36,091 nt of DNA from Spirochaetales bacterium (lineage in GTDB: Bacteria; Spirochaetota; Spirochaetia; DSM-2461). The first letter of the stretch is position 1, and each line of letters opens with the position of its first letter. The stretch is taken from NCBI GenBank assembly GCA_022360655.1, contig JAKSCK010000261.1, positions 1 through 36,091 of the forward strand, written 5' to 3'. Below the pieces are notes generated by a model. The model did not search any database. It saw only the letters and a list, made by a program, of their open reading frames with translations, and was not told the DNA's origin. The translations under genes were made by a program, and so were the position numbers. Of this stretch, positions 1 to 8,396 are shown piece by piece.

Positions 1-1
1 T

Positions 2-583
2 ATCCTAGGTGGAATGAAAAGCGGGAAAAGCTCCTATGCCTCATCCCTTGCCCAACAGCATGGTGGCCAGGTGGCCTATCTTGCCACGGCTCAACCAGGA
101 GATGGCGAAATGGCCCATCGCATCCGTCGGCATCAAGAAGAACGTCCTCAGGATTGGTTGACGGTTGAAGAGGCCATCAATCCGGCCTCTTGTTTTGATC
201 AATGGACCAATGGAATTCAGCCGAAATATTTGGATGTTCCCTCTCATTCTGCCGTGGAGCCCCAAGTGGTTCTTCTCGATTGTCTCACCCTCTGGCTCAC
301 CAATCTTTTGAGTCCATTGGGGGATGAGCCAAACCGCGTCGAAGCCTTGGAAAAAGGAAATGTCGCTGTAACAAAGCTGATTTCATCCATACTAAACTGG
401 GAACAAGGAGAGCCAAAGCGCCAAACCCTGATTGTTTCCAATGAAGTGGAAAGTGGCTTAGTTTCTCCCTGGCCCCTCGGCCGAATTTTTCAGGATTTGA
501 GTGGGCTTTCTCATCAAAAAATGGCTCAAGCGGCAACAGAGGTGTATGTCATGCACGCAGGGTTGCCTCTCAAGTTAAAATAA
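2..583 (+). CDS. cobU: Adenosylcobinamide kinase / guanylyltransferase, 5'-partial
   Basis: This bifunctional enzyme phosphorylates adenosylcobinamide and then transfers GMP to it, the first steps of nucleotide-loop assembly in B12 synthesis and salvage. The reading frame is open from base 2 and starts with ILGG directly before the first ATG at 14. The Walker A motif GGMKSGKSS therefore spans that ATG, and the true start lies upstream of the window. Other family signatures are RRHQEERP (the conserved region before the nucleotide-binding His), VVLLDCLTLWLTNLL, SNEVESGLV and the C-terminal GLPLKLK. cobT follows 58 bases downstream on the same strand. Only a few N-terminal residues are missing. 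The identification is firm. Confidence 0.95.
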   Translation: MLGGMKSGKSSYASSLAQQHGGQVAYLATAQPGDGEMAHRIRRHQEERPQDWLTVEEAINPASCFDQWTNGIQPKYLDVPSHSAVEPQVVLLDCLTLWLTNLLSPLGDEPNRVEALEKGNVAVTKLISSILNWEQGEPKRQTLIVSNEVESGLVSPWPLGRIFQDLSGLSHQKMAQAATEVYVMHAGLPLKLK

Positions 584-641
584 ACCTCTTAGGGCATTGT
601 GCTCTCTGTGGAGCAAATCAAGGAATGCGGGAAGGAGAACC

Positions 642-1754
642 ATGAATCCCACTGATACAAACACACTCATTCAAGAAACCATTGCATCCATTCGGCCCAT
701 TGATGGGGCTGCAATGAAAAAAGCCTCTGAACGTATGGATGGTCTGCTCAAACCTCCAGGATCTTTAGGACGACTCGAGGAAATTGGGATTCGTCTTGCC
801 GGAATCCAAGGAAATCATCAGCCCAAAGCCAAGGAAAAACTCAGTTTGGTGTTTGCCGCCAGCCATGGCGTTGCAGAAGAGGGAGTGAGTATGACGCCCT
901 CTTCTGTGGATGGCATTATGGTGCGCGCCATTGCTGCAGGAAAAGCCGGAATCAATGTTTTAGCTCGACGGGCTGGAGCGGAAGTTCGTGTGATTGATGT
1001 GGGCGTTTCTGAGCCCTATGAAGAACCAGAAAATGTTGTGGTTCAACGTGTGAGACGCGGGACAGCCAACTTCTTGAAAGAGACGGCCATGACAGAACAT
1101 GAAGCCGCCCAAGCACTTGTCGTAGGAATCACCACAGCAAAGAATGCCATCCAAGAAACTGGTGCCAAAATTGTGGGAATCGGCGAGATGGGAATTGGAA
1201 ACACCACTGCCGCCGCCGCCCTCACCTCTGTCTTCACAGACAGTGATCCCGCCCTTGTGACAGGAGCAGGAACAGGACTCCCTGAGGACGCTCTCCGACG
1301 AAAAATTCGGGTGGTTCGCGATTCTTTAGCTCTGCACCAGCCCAATCCTGAAAATCCTCTTGGTGTTCTGTCCGCTGTGGGAGGTTTAGAAATTGCCGCC
1401 ATGGCTGGAGCCATGCTGGCCGCCGCCTCTGAAGGAGCCCTTGTGGTGGTGGATGGCTTTATCAGTGGTTCCGCCGCTCTTTGCGCCGCCGCTTTTGCAC
1501 CCATGATCCGAGAACGCATGGTTCTGTCTCATCTCTCCGTAGAACCCGGTCACAAGGCCATGGCTGCGGCTTTGGAACTGCGCCCCTTGGTGAATCTGGG
1601 CTTCCGTTTAGGAGAAGGAACTGGTTCTGCAGCCGTGATGCCTCTCATTGAAGATGCCGCTGCACTCCTTACTGAGATGGGGACATTGGAAGAAGAACTC
1701 GTGGCTTTTGCGCCACCAGAACATCCCTCCAAACAGGAAACACAAACCAAATGA
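642..1754 (+). CDS. cobT: Nicotinate-nucleotide-dimethylbenzimidazole phosphoribosyltransferase
   Basis: CobT makes alpha-ribazole phosphate from a lower-ligand base and nicotinate mononucleotide. The protein is 370 residues, close to the usual 350. Signatures in order are LKPPGSLGRLE near the N-terminus, GIGEMGIGNTTAAAAL in the middle, VVDGFISGSAAL, LSHLSVEPGHKAM and the active-site segment GEGTGSAA, whose Glu is the catalytic base in characterised CobT. I chose ATG 642 over an upstream in-frame TTG at 597 because GGAGA sits just before it and the family begins near here. The stop overlaps the cobS start (ATGA). The codon usage matches the neighbours. Confidence 0.96.
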   Translation: MNPTDTNTLIQETIASIRPIDGAAMKKASERMDGLLKPPGSLGRLEEIGIRLAGIQGNHQPKAKEKLSLVFAASHGVAEEGVSMTPSSVDGIMVRAIAAGKAGINVLARRAGAEVRVIDVGVSEPYEEPENVVVQRVRRGTANFLKETAMTEHEAAQALVVGITTAKNAIQETGAKIVGIGEMGIGNTTAAAALTSVFTDSDPALVTGAGTGLPEDALRRKIRVVRDSLALHQPNPENPLGVLSAVGGLEIAAMAGAMLAAASEGALVVVDGFISGSAALCAAAFAPMIRERMVLSHLSVEPGHKAMAAALELRPLVNLGFRLGEGTGSAAVMPLIEDAAALLTEMGTLEEELVAFAPPEHPSKQETQTK

Positions 1755-2548
1755 AAGCCTGGGCTGAAGCCATGCGCTTCCTCACCATCATCTACATTCC
1801 AGGGAAGCCGCCAAAATCTGCTTCTGATGCCATGGCGGCCTATCCCTGGGCGGGACTCACTCTAGGATTACTCGTGGCCTTGAGTGCCTGGGGAGCCTCG
1901 TGGGTATTCCAACCCCTCACCATTGCCATCATCGCCCTCACTATAAAAATTGGGCTAACGGGTGGATTGCACTTTGATGGTTTGGCCGACCTTGCCGATG
2001 GCTTTGGCGGTGGAAGAGATCAAGAACGGCGTCTTGCCATCATGGCAGACAGCCGTTTAGGAACCTTTGGCGCTCTGGCCCTACTTGCCATGGCTGCCCT
2101 CCAGGGCGTATTCCTCTATGAGCTCATGTCCATCCGTTACTCCCAACCTTTGAGTCCTTTGTTCCTCATCCCCCTTGTATTGGCTCCCTCTTTCTCCCGA
2201 GGCCTTCTTCCCCTGTTCATGCGCCTGTTCCCCTCAGCCCGACCAGGAGGAATGGGAGAACGATCCAAGAACCTGGCCAATGGAAAAACCATCCTGTTGG
2301 CCCTGATGGCCATATTGGTCATGGCCTTTTGCTTCAGCGGATTCATGGGTATTGTCATTCTCTTTCTGAGCGGTGGATGCATGGCCTACTATGGCTGGAA
2401 AATCACCAAAACCCTGGGAGGATTAACCGGAGATTGTTATGGTGCCCTCATTGAAATTGGAGAGCTCACCACCTTCATTCTCTTTGTTCTAGGCCAAAAA
2501 ATGGGAGTTCCCATTCTCCCCTTCCAAGGTCTTATTCCACTCTGGTGA
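1751..2548 (+). CDS. cobS: Adenosylcobinamide-GDP ribazoletransferase (cobalamin synthase)
   Basis: CobS is an integral membrane enzyme that joins adenosylcobinamide-GDP to alpha-ribazole (phosphate) to give adenosylcobalamin (phosphate). The 265 residues are mostly hydrophobic, with about six or seven membrane segments. The cytoplasmic signature GLHFDGLADLADGFGGG is followed by RRLAIMADSRLGTFG; the Asp-rich part is the metal and substrate site of the family. The N-terminus MRFLTIIYIPG matches the usual FLT(R/I)LP start. The gene overlaps the cobT stop by four bases, which suggests translational coupling. The cobC start follows within ten bases of its stop. Confidence 0.96.
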   Translation: MKAWAEAMRFLTIIYIPGKPPKSASDAMAAYPWAGLTLGLLVALSAWGASWVFQPLTIAIIALTIKIGLTGGLHFDGLADLADGFGGGRDQERRLAIMADSRLGTFGALALLAMAALQGVFLYELMSIRYSQPLSPLFLIPLVLAPSFSRGLLPLFMRLFPSARPGGMGERSKNLANGKTILLALMAILVMAFCFSGFMGIVILFLSGGCMAYYGWKITKTLGGLTGDCYGALIEIGELTTFILFVLGQKMGVPILPFQGLIPLW

Positions 2549-2556
2549 GGAGAGAT

Positions 2557-3192
2557 ATGAAACCTCTTTCTGTGCTCATGATGCGTCATGGTCAACCCGA
2601 AGGTTCAGGACTCTACATTGGAAGCGGTTCTGATGTTCCCCTCACACCAAGGGGCAGGGAACAAGCTCATCTTCTTGCCAAAGAATTGGGCGCCCTGCCC
2701 TTCAAACAGCTCTACTCCAGCCCCCTCCAACGCTGTCATAAGACGCTTCAACCACTGGCCCAACAGCTCAATCAAACCATACACATCCAAGAGTCCCTCC
2801 GAGAGGCCAATTTTGGAACATGGGAGGGAGAAAGTTGGAAGAGTATTGCTCAACAGCATCCCCAGAAATGGGAAGAATGGATGAATCATCCCACCACAAC
2901 CAGTCCCCCCGATGGGGAATCACTCATCCGTTTCCAATCCCGCACTCAAAAGGGATTAGAATCCATCCTGCATGAAGCAGAACCTGGAGATTTGCTTGGA
3001 ATTTGTGCCCATGGAGGCACCCTTCGCACCGCCCTCAGCTTGGCTCTCTCTCTCCCACCATCCTCTTTTTGGTCTGCTCGGATTGACTATGCTCAAGTCT
3101 GCCACTTTCTTGTGCATAATCAAAAAGACTGGGAGCTCATCAGCTGGAACACCCACCCTTCAGCCTTCTCTGATCAGAACAGTGAGAAGTAA
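2557..3192 (+). CDS. cobC: Alpha-ribazole phosphatase-like histidine phosphatase
   Basis: This member of the histidine phosphatase (phosphoglycerate mutase) superfamily has 211 residues. The phosphoacceptor motif is MMRHGQPEG at the N-terminus. Further along are LYSSPLQRCHKT, the acid-donor region EANFGTWEG and the second catalytic His in CAHGGTLRTA. Its position as the last gene of cobUTS points to CobC, which removes the phosphate from alpha-ribazole phosphate or cobalamin phosphate. I preferred ATG 2557, which has GAGGAGAG five bases upstream, over the GTG at 2545 that overlaps the cobS stop. The superfamily is broad, so the function rests largely on context. Confidence 0.9.
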   Translation: MKPLSVLMMRHGQPEGSGLYIGSGSDVPLTPRGREQAHLLAKELGALPFKQLYSSPLQRCHKTLQPLAQQLNQTIHIQESLREANFGTWEGESWKSIAQQHPQKWEEWMNHPTTTSPPDGESLIRFQSRTQKGLESILHEAEPGDLLGICAHGGTLRTALSLALSLPPSSFWSARIDYAQVCHFLVHNQKDWELISWNTHPSAFSDQNSEK

Positions 3193-3197
3193 GAACG

Positions 3198-3225
3198 ACC
3201 ACGTCAAAAACAAGTTTGACGTGGT
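3198..3225 (+). terminator. Hairpin after cobC
   Basis: A perfect 11-bp inverted repeat, ACCACGTCAAA / TTTGACGTGGT, with a six-base loop begins five bases after the cobC stop. The tail TGATCAACC is not U-rich, so it may be a weak terminator or an mRNA-stabilising 3' end. It marks the end of the cobalamin operon. Confidence 0.55.
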
Positions 3226-3389
3226 TGATCAACCTTCCAGGATGTTTTCTTTCAACACTTCAAGAATCAATTCAACCCGAAAACAATGAATCACTCCAAA
3301 TCTACCATTGCAATTTAGGCCCCATATAAAGAGATTAAGAGCACTATATTTCCTCTATATTGAGTTATAGATCAAATCATTATTATTCA

Positions 3390-3418
3390 TTGACCTATAC
3401 CTCAATCACCCTTAAGAT
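3390..3418 (+). promoter_or_regulatory. Sigma70-type promoter of the lrp-gcv operon
   Basis: TTGACC (3390-3395) and TAAGAT (3413-3418) are separated by exactly 17 bases, in an AT-rich stretch with no competing gene. The -10 box ends six bases before the GTG start at 3425, so transcription should begin at or next to the start codon. The preceding 90 bases are AT-rich and could hold regulator sites. Confidence 0.65.
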
Positions 3419-3424
3419 ATTTTT

Positions 3425-3868
3425 GTGAATGATTCAGAAACCACCATTGAATTGCTTCATGCTCTCAAAGATGGCCGGCGGAAATTCCGTGAAATCGCAA
3501 ACGAACTGGGTATGGCTGAGAACACTGCTCGTTCTCGTTATCGAAAACTCAAGGACGCTGGTGTTCTCGAGGTCACAGCACTGGTTGATCCTGAACGCCT
3601 CCCCGGCCATCAAACAGCATTGATTGGAATCAAAGCCAACACACCAGACCTCGTTGGAGCCGGAGAGCGAATTCGTCAACTCCGAGGTGTGGTTGGTGTT
3701 CGTGTGGTGACAGGCCGCTATGACCTGATTGTGGAAGTGCTTCTCAAAGAAGACTTTGGACTGTTAGCGTTTTTTACAGAAGAACTCACAAAAGTCAAAG
3801 ACGTCCGTGACTATGAAACCTTTGTGGTTTACAAATCCTTTGGAAATAAAGTGCCTTACGTCCTTTAG
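3425..3868 (+). CDS. Lrp/AsnC-family transcriptional regulator
   Basis: The 147-residue protein has the two-domain Lrp/AsnC layout. An N-terminal helix-turn-helix (about residues 8-50, with FREIANELGMAENTARSRYRKL) is followed by an alpha/beta RAM ligand-binding domain (about 65-140, with GVVGVRVVTGRYDLIVEV). Such proteins form octamers or dimers and respond to amino acids. It is the first gene of an operon with gcvT, whose start lies nine bases after this stop. Control of glycine cleavage, possibly in response to glycine or another amino acid, is therefore likely (inference). The only plausible start is GTG 3425: a TAA in the same frame lies at 3413-3415, there is no Shine-Dalgarno sequence, and the ATG at 3429 is in another frame. 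Confidence 0.9.
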   Translation: MNDSETTIELLHALKDGRRKFREIANELGMAENTARSRYRKLKDAGVLEVTALVDPERLPGHQTALIGIKANTPDLVGAGERIRQLRGVVGVRVVTGRYDLIVEVLLKEDFGLLAFFTEELTKVKDVRDYETFVVYKSFGNKVPYVL

Positions 3869-3877
3869 GAGGTTGTC

Positions 3878-5017
3878 ATGACAGAAACCCAGCTCAAGAA
3901 AACACCATTGCATTCCGTGTACGGCTCCAGTGCCAAGCTTGTGGATTTTGGAGGCTGGGAGATGCCCATCCAATTTTACGGAGGAATCCTGGCAGAACAT
4001 CATGCCGTACGTCATCACGCTGGACTATTTGATGTGTCCCATATGGGAGAAATCACAGTCACAGGTCCAGAAGCAGAGACTTTTCTTGATCACCTCCTCA
4101 CCAACAAAATCCAAGGTGCAGCAGAAGGCCAATGCCTCTACAGTCCCATGTGTCAGGAAGATGGGGGATGTTTGGATGACTTACTCGTCTATGTCATGGG
4201 ATCACAGCATTATCTCTTGGTGGTGAATGCGGCCAATACCCAAAAGGACTTCCAATGGATCAAAAAACAGTGTGATTCCACGGGTTTCCAAGTCCAGGTG
4301 AGCAATGCATCTCAAGACTGGGCACAATTAGCACTCCAAGGTCCTCAGGCCACTTCCCTTCTTCAACCCCTCACCTCAGAGATGAACCTCAACACCCTCC
4401 CCTATTACCGGCATGGAGGACAAATATCTATTGGCACCATCCCCACCCTCATCTCTCGCACAGGTTATACCGGAGAAGATGGGTATGAACTCTACTGTTC
4501 TCCTTCTCAAGCTCCAGAACTTTGGAACATTCTCTTGAATGCAGGTGCCATTCCCTGCGGTCTTGGTGCCCGGGATTTGCTCCGCCTTGAGGCCCGCCTT
4601 CCCCTCTATGGCCATGAACTTCTCCAAAGCATCAGCCCATTAGAAGCAGGATTGAGTCTATTTGTAAAACTTGATCACCGTCAATTCATTGGCCACGGTG
4701 CCTTAGCGCATCAAAAGGAGCAGGGGATTCCCCGGAGACTCTACGGACTTGTGATGGAAGATTCTGGTGTTCCTCGGGAGGGATATCCCATCCAATTCAA
4801 CAATCAAGAACTTGGCGTGGTCACAAGCGGAGGCAAATCGCCTTCTCTCAACCGTTTCATAGCCTTGGCTCTTCTCCAAAGGGGATCAGTGAAGGTGGGT
4901 GATACCGTGGATGTCATAATCCGAGGAAAAAAGAAGCGCGCCACCATCGTAAAAACCCCGTTTTACAAAAGACCTCCCAGCACCAATTCCTCTACCGAAT
5001 CAGGTTCTGGAGTGTAA
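3878..5017 (+). CDS. gcvT: Glycine cleavage system T protein (aminomethyltransferase)
   Basis: GcvT transfers the aminomethyl carbon from lipoyl-GcvH to tetrahydrofolate, giving 5,10-methylene-THF and ammonia. The protein is 379 residues, the usual size. Family segments include LHSVYGSSAKLVDFGGWEMP at the N-terminus, LFDVSHMGEI, the folate-site region VVNAANTQKD with its Asp, LALQGPQA, SRTGYTGEDGYE and GLGARDLLRLEA. ATG 3878 has a strong AGGAGG seven bases upstream. The gene is cotranscribed with the Lrp-type regulator before it and is followed, after a hairpin-containing gap, by gcvH. Confidence 0.97.
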   Translation: MTETQLKKTPLHSVYGSSAKLVDFGGWEMPIQFYGGILAEHHAVRHHAGLFDVSHMGEITVTGPEAETFLDHLLTNKIQGAAEGQCLYSPMCQEDGGCLDDLLVYVMGSQHYLLVVNAANTQKDFQWIKKQCDSTGFQVQVSNASQDWAQLALQGPQATSLLQPLTSEMNLNTLPYYRHGGQISIGTIPTLISRTGYTGEDGYELYCSPSQAPELWNILLNAGAIPCGLGARDLLRLEARLPLYGHELLQSISPLEAGLSLFVKLDHRQFIGHGALAHQKEQGIPRRLYGLVMEDSGVPREGYPIQFNNQELGVVTSGGKSPSLNRFIALALLQRGSVKVGDTVDVIIRGKKKRATIVKTPFYKRPPSTNSSTESGSGV

Positions 5018-5029
5018 AATAAACCATCA

Positions 5030-5074
5030 CCGGTGCTGATCACCGGATTCATCACCTGAACAGATGCAGGTGAT
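5030..5074 (+). other. Two tandem hairpins between gcvT and gcvH
   Basis: The 75-base gap holds two stem-loops. The first is CCGGTG / CACCGG with a five-base loop (5030-5046). The second is ATCACCTG / CAGGTGAT with an eight-base loop (5051-5074). They end just before the gcvH ribosome-binding site AAGGAG (5078-5083). They have no U-tract, so they are more likely to affect mRNA processing, stability or gcvH translation than to terminate. Confidence 0.5.
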
Positions 5075-5092
5075 AACAAGGAGAATGTGAAC

Positions 5093-5476
5093 ATGGAAAT
5101 CCGCGATGACCGGAAGTACACCGAATCCCATGAATGGGTCAAAGTTGAGGGCAACATGGCCCAAATTGGCATCACCGACTATGCCCAGGAATCCTTGGGA
5201 GACATTGTTTATGTGGAGCTTCCTGAACAAGGAGCTGAACTAAGCAAGGGAGATGAGGCCGTAAACATTGAATCGGTGAAAGTGGCTGAAGCCGTCTACG
5301 CTCCCGTTTCTGGAACCGTCGAATCCATCAATAACACCCTAGAAGATGCCCCTGAAGCCATCAATAAATCCCCCTTCGAAACCTTCATCTACACTCTATC
5401 CCTTCAAAACTCGGAAGAATTGAAGGATTTGATGGATGCCAAAGCCTACAGCTCCTTTGTTGAAGGCTTAGACTGA
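5093..5476 (+). CDS. gcvH: Glycine cleavage system H protein (lipoyl carrier)
   Basis: GcvH carries the aminomethyl intermediate on a lipoyl arm between the P, T and L proteins. The 127-residue protein has the typical start RKYTESHEWVKVEG, then QIGITDYAQESLGDIVYVELP, and the lipoylation site ESVKVAEAVYAP with the modified Lys at residue 63. AVNIESVK is the canonical turn, although the residues after the Lys are VAE rather than the common AAS. I chose ATG 5093, which has AAGGAG nine bases upstream, over an in-frame GTG two codons earlier. The window contains no gcvL (lipoamide dehydrogenase) or lipoate ligase gene. Confidence 0.97.
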   Translation: MEIRDDRKYTESHEWVKVEGNMAQIGITDYAQESLGDIVYVELPEQGAELSKGDEAVNIESVKVAEAVYAPVSGTVESINNTLEDAPEAINKSPFETFIYTLSLQNSEELKDLMDAKAYSSFVEGLD

Positions 5477-5517
5477 ATACGAAGCCGGAGTCCCCTCCGG
5501 CATGAGAAGGAATCACT

Positions 5518-6864
5518 GTGATACCCTACCTTCCCCATTCAGAAATGGAGATTCATCAAATGCTGGAGGCCATGGGACTCTCCTCCCTTGACCAGCTCTT
5601 CCGGGACATTCCTGAAGAGGTACGACTTTCAGCACCATTGAATCTACCACCTCCCCAGGCTGAAGCCGATGTCATGGGCCAACTGGAACGCTTAGCAGCC
5701 AAAAACACCACAAAAGTGCTCTTTGCAGGGACCGGTCAATATGATCATGTCATTCCTGCCGCTGTAGCCCGTCTGATAGGAAGAGCGGAATTTGTCACAG
5801 CCTACACCCCCTATCAACCCGAGATTTCCCAAGGCATTCTTCAGGCCCTTTTTGAATTCCAATCTGCCATGGCAGAAATCACGGGTTTACCCGTTTCCAA
5901 TGCCTCCCTTTATGATGGAGCAACTGCTGCTGCTGAAGCTGGAGCTATGGCCTTGGGTGCCTGTCGTACTTCCAAAAGACTCCTCATTGCCTCAACAGTC
6001 CATCCTTATGTTCGAACCGTTCTAGAAACCCATTTCCGGGATTTAGATGTTCAATTGGAATATCTCCCAGAAGAGCATGGACACATTTCACTCAAAACCC
6101 TGAAAGAGGCCCTCCAATCCCAAGAGGGCACAGCCGGTGTTCTTGTCCAAACTCCCAATATTTATGGCATCATCGAAGATCTCACAGGCTGGGCAGAGGC
6201 CATTCATGAAGCAAAAGGTCATCTCATCATTTCCTCCAACCCCGTATCCCTTGGAGCCCTCAGATCACCAGCAGAATGGGGAGCAGACATCGCTGTAGGC
6301 GATAATCAGCCACTAGGGCTTCCCCCGTGTTTTGGCGGACCCTCCGCTGGTTACATCTGTTGTACAGAGAAATTGATGCGCCGTATGCCTGGTCGTATTG
6401 TGGGAGAAAGTGTGGATGCGGATGGCAGACGGGCCTTTGTTCTCACCCTTCAAGCCCGGGAACAGCATATCAAACGAGAACGGGCTACGAGCAACATTTG
6501 CACCAATCAAAGTCTGGCCGCCTTGGCCAATCTTGTGTACCTCAGTCTCCTTGGTCCCCAGGGATATGAGGAATTGGCACAACGCAACATCCAGGGAACC
6601 TTGGCTCTTCAGCAAGGACTCCGAAAACTGGGACTCCATCAGGCCTTTGAAGCCCCAAACTTCAACGAATTTGTGGTGAAAATTCCCGTCCCCAGAGAGG
6701 ATTGGGAGAAAATCTTTGCAACCAAGGGGATTCTCAGCGGCACTTGGCTTTCCACCCTTTCCTCAGAATATTCCAAAGATTTACTGGCCATCTGTGTGAC
6801 AGAGAAGCGAACGGCCCAGGAACTTCAACAGTACCTCGCATGTGCCCAGGAGGCCCTCCAATGA
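5518..6864 (+). CDS. gcvPA: Glycine dehydrogenase (decarboxylating) subunit 1
   Basis: This is the N-terminal half of the split P protein, 448 residues. The GcvPA and GcvPB subunits together form the PLP enzyme that decarboxylates glycine and loads GcvH. Signatures are the N-terminal YLPHSEMEIHQMLEAMG, FAGTGQYDHVIPAAV, YTPYQPEISQG, NASLYDGATAAAEA and VGDNQPLGLPPCFGGPSAG. Translation starts at a GTG, with AGAAGGA about eight bases before it; the first residues match the family, so the start is secure. The stop overlaps the gcvPB start by four bases. Confidence 0.97.
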   Translation: MIPYLPHSEMEIHQMLEAMGLSSLDQLFRDIPEEVRLSAPLNLPPPQAEADVMGQLERLAAKNTTKVLFAGTGQYDHVIPAAVARLIGRAEFVTAYTPYQPEISQGILQALFEFQSAMAEITGLPVSNASLYDGATAAAEAGAMALGACRTSKRLLIASTVHPYVRTVLETHFRDLDVQLEYLPEEHGHISLKTLKEALQSQEGTAGVLVQTPNIYGIIEDLTGWAEAIHEAKGHLIISSNPVSLGALRSPAEWGADIAVGDNQPLGLPPCFGGPSAGYICCTEKLMRRMPGRIVGESVDADGRRAFVLTLQAREQHIKRERATSNICTNQSLAALANLVYLSLLGPQGYEELAQRNIQGTLALQQGLRKLGLHQAFEAPNFNEFVVKIPVPREDWEKIFATKGILSGTWLSTLSSEYSKDLLAICVTEKRTAQELQQYLACAQEALQ

Positions 6865-8348
6865 TCATCCGTCCTGACCGGAGAACCCTCTTTGAATCCA
6901 GTCGGCCCGGAGCACCCGGCTACCAATTACCCCATGCCGATTCTCCAAAGCCCCTCACAGAACAAGCACTTCCCTCCCAGCTTCTTCGTCAAAACAAGGC
7001 CGCCTTGCCGGAAGTGAGTGAAATTGAAGTTGTGCGCCATTTCACAAATCTTTCCCGACGAAATTTTGGTGTAGACCTAGGAACCTATCCTCTTGGGTCA
7101 TGCACCATGAAATACAATCCCAAGGTGAATGAAGATGCTGCAGAACTCAGGGGATTCACCCACCTTCATCCCACCCAATCGGATGAGGATGCAGCAGGAA
7201 CCTTAGAACTCTATGGCCAACTCCTTGAATGTCTTTGTGAATTGACAGGCATGGATGGAGGAACACTCCAACCCATGGCAGGGGCTCATGGCGAATTTGT
7301 TGGCATGAAAATTTTCCGTGCGGCTTTTCGTCACCGGGGAGAAGAACAACGAACCAGACTCCTTGTTCCCGATAGTTCTCATGGAACCAACCCTGCCAGC
7401 GCCCATCTTGCTGGGTTTGAGGTGGTCACCATCCCATCAGGAGAGGACGGGCTTCTCAATCCCAGTCTATTAGACCCCTATCTTGATGAAAAATTAGCGG
7501 GCATCATGCTCACAAATCCCAGCACTCTCGGACTCTTTGAACCCCAGATTCAAGAAGTGGCGGATAAAATCCATGGTGCTGGTGGTTTGCTCTACTATGA
7601 TGGAGCCAACTTCAATGCGGTGATGGGAAGAGCACGCCCCGGTGATATGGGTTTTGATGTGGTTCATTTGAATGTGCATAAAACGCTGTCCACCCCTCAT
7701 GGCGGTGGAGGCCCTGGAGCTGGTCCCGTTCTGGTGGGAAAAGAGCTCTTGCCCTATCTGCCCCTTCCCTTCATTCAAAGGACCGAATCTGGCTGGGTCC
7801 GTGATTGGGACCGTCCCCTCAGCATTGGAAAGGTGGCACAATGGTATGGAAACACTGGAGTTCTTATCCGTGCCTACACCTATGTGCTGTGTATGGGAGG
7901 AGAAGGGTTAAAGCGCGCCACAGATTTGGCCGTTCTGAATGCCAACTATCTTTTGCACCGCCTAAAAGAGAGTTACAACGCTCCCTATCCGGCTCCCTGT
8001 AAACATGAATTTGTCCTTAACCTCAAAGGATTAAAGGACTGCTGTGGTGTCAATGCAACAGACATTGCAAAGGGTCTCATTGAGTATGGGATTCATCCTC
8101 CAACGGTTTACTTCCCTCTCATCGTTCCTGAATGCCTCATGTTGGAACCAACAGAAACAGAAACCAAGGAATCTCTTGATCATTTGGTTCAAGTGATGGA
8201 AGAACTGCGAGAACTTGCAGACCGTGATCCACAGGCTCTCCACGAGCTTCCGCAGAGCAGTGAGGTTCGGCGTGTGGATGAAGTTCGGGCAGCCCGGCAT
8301 CCTGTTCTGAGTCACCAAATGCGGCATAAACGCCCAGATAAGGACTGA
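6861..8348 (+). CDS. gcvPB: Glycine dehydrogenase (decarboxylating) subunit 2
   Basis: This is the PLP-bearing half of the split P protein, 495 residues. The cofactor Lys is residue 274 in LNVHKTLSTPHGGGGPG. Other family segments are RRNFGVDLGTYPLGSCTMKY, HPTQSDEDAAG, DSSHGTNPASA, TNPSTLGLFE and HPPTVYFPLIVPECLM. ATG 6861 has AGGAGG at 6848-6853 and overlaps the gcvPA stop as ATGA, the usual arrangement for coupled subunits. The frame is open further upstream, but only as antisense-free overlap with gcvPA. A strong hairpin closes the operon. Confidence 0.97.
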   Translation: MIIRPDRRTLFESSRPGAPGYQLPHADSPKPLTEQALPSQLLRQNKAALPEVSEIEVVRHFTNLSRRNFGVDLGTYPLGSCTMKYNPKVNEDAAELRGFTHLHPTQSDEDAAGTLELYGQLLECLCELTGMDGGTLQPMAGAHGEFVGMKIFRAAFRHRGEEQRTRLLVPDSSHGTNPASAHLAGFEVVTIPSGEDGLLNPSLLDPYLDEKLAGIMLTNPSTLGLFEPQIQEVADKIHGAGGLLYYDGANFNAVMGRARPGDMGFDVVHLNVHKTLSTPHGGGGPGAGPVLVGKELLPYLPLPFIQRTESGWVRDWDRPLSIGKVAQWYGNTGVLIRAYTYVLCMGGEGLKRATDLAVLNANYLLHRLKESYNAPYPAPCKHEFVLNLKGLKDCCGVNATDIAKGLIEYGIHPPTVYFPLIVPECLMLEPTETETKESLDHLVQVMEELRELADRDPQALHELPQSSEVRRVDEVRAARHPVLSHQMRHKRPDKD

Positions 8349-8352
8349 GATT

Positions 8353-8385
8353 GACCCCTTTGAGAATCAGATTCTCAAAGGGGTC
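8353..8385. terminator. Bidirectional intrinsic terminator, gcvPB / AEC permease
   Basis: A perfect 15-bp stem (8353-8367 with 8371-8385) has a CAG triloop and lies four bases after the gcvPB stop. It is followed by GATTTAAAATTT on the plus strand. The convergent AEC gene stops at 8397, so the hairpin can serve both transcripts. Confidence 0.85.
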
Positions 8386-8396
8386 GATTTAAAATT

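Noticed and set aside
3193..3424. A glycine riboswitch or other aptamer before the gcv operon
   Set aside because: The promoter leaves no untranslated leader and I see no tandem glycine-aptamer core. Only an unrelated cobC-side hairpin is present.
5518..8348. A glycine decarboxylase broken by a frameshift
   Set aside because: The two frames match the natural GcvPA and GcvPB subunits, with a canonical ATGA junction and AGGAGG before the second start. It is a split enzyme, not a mutation.
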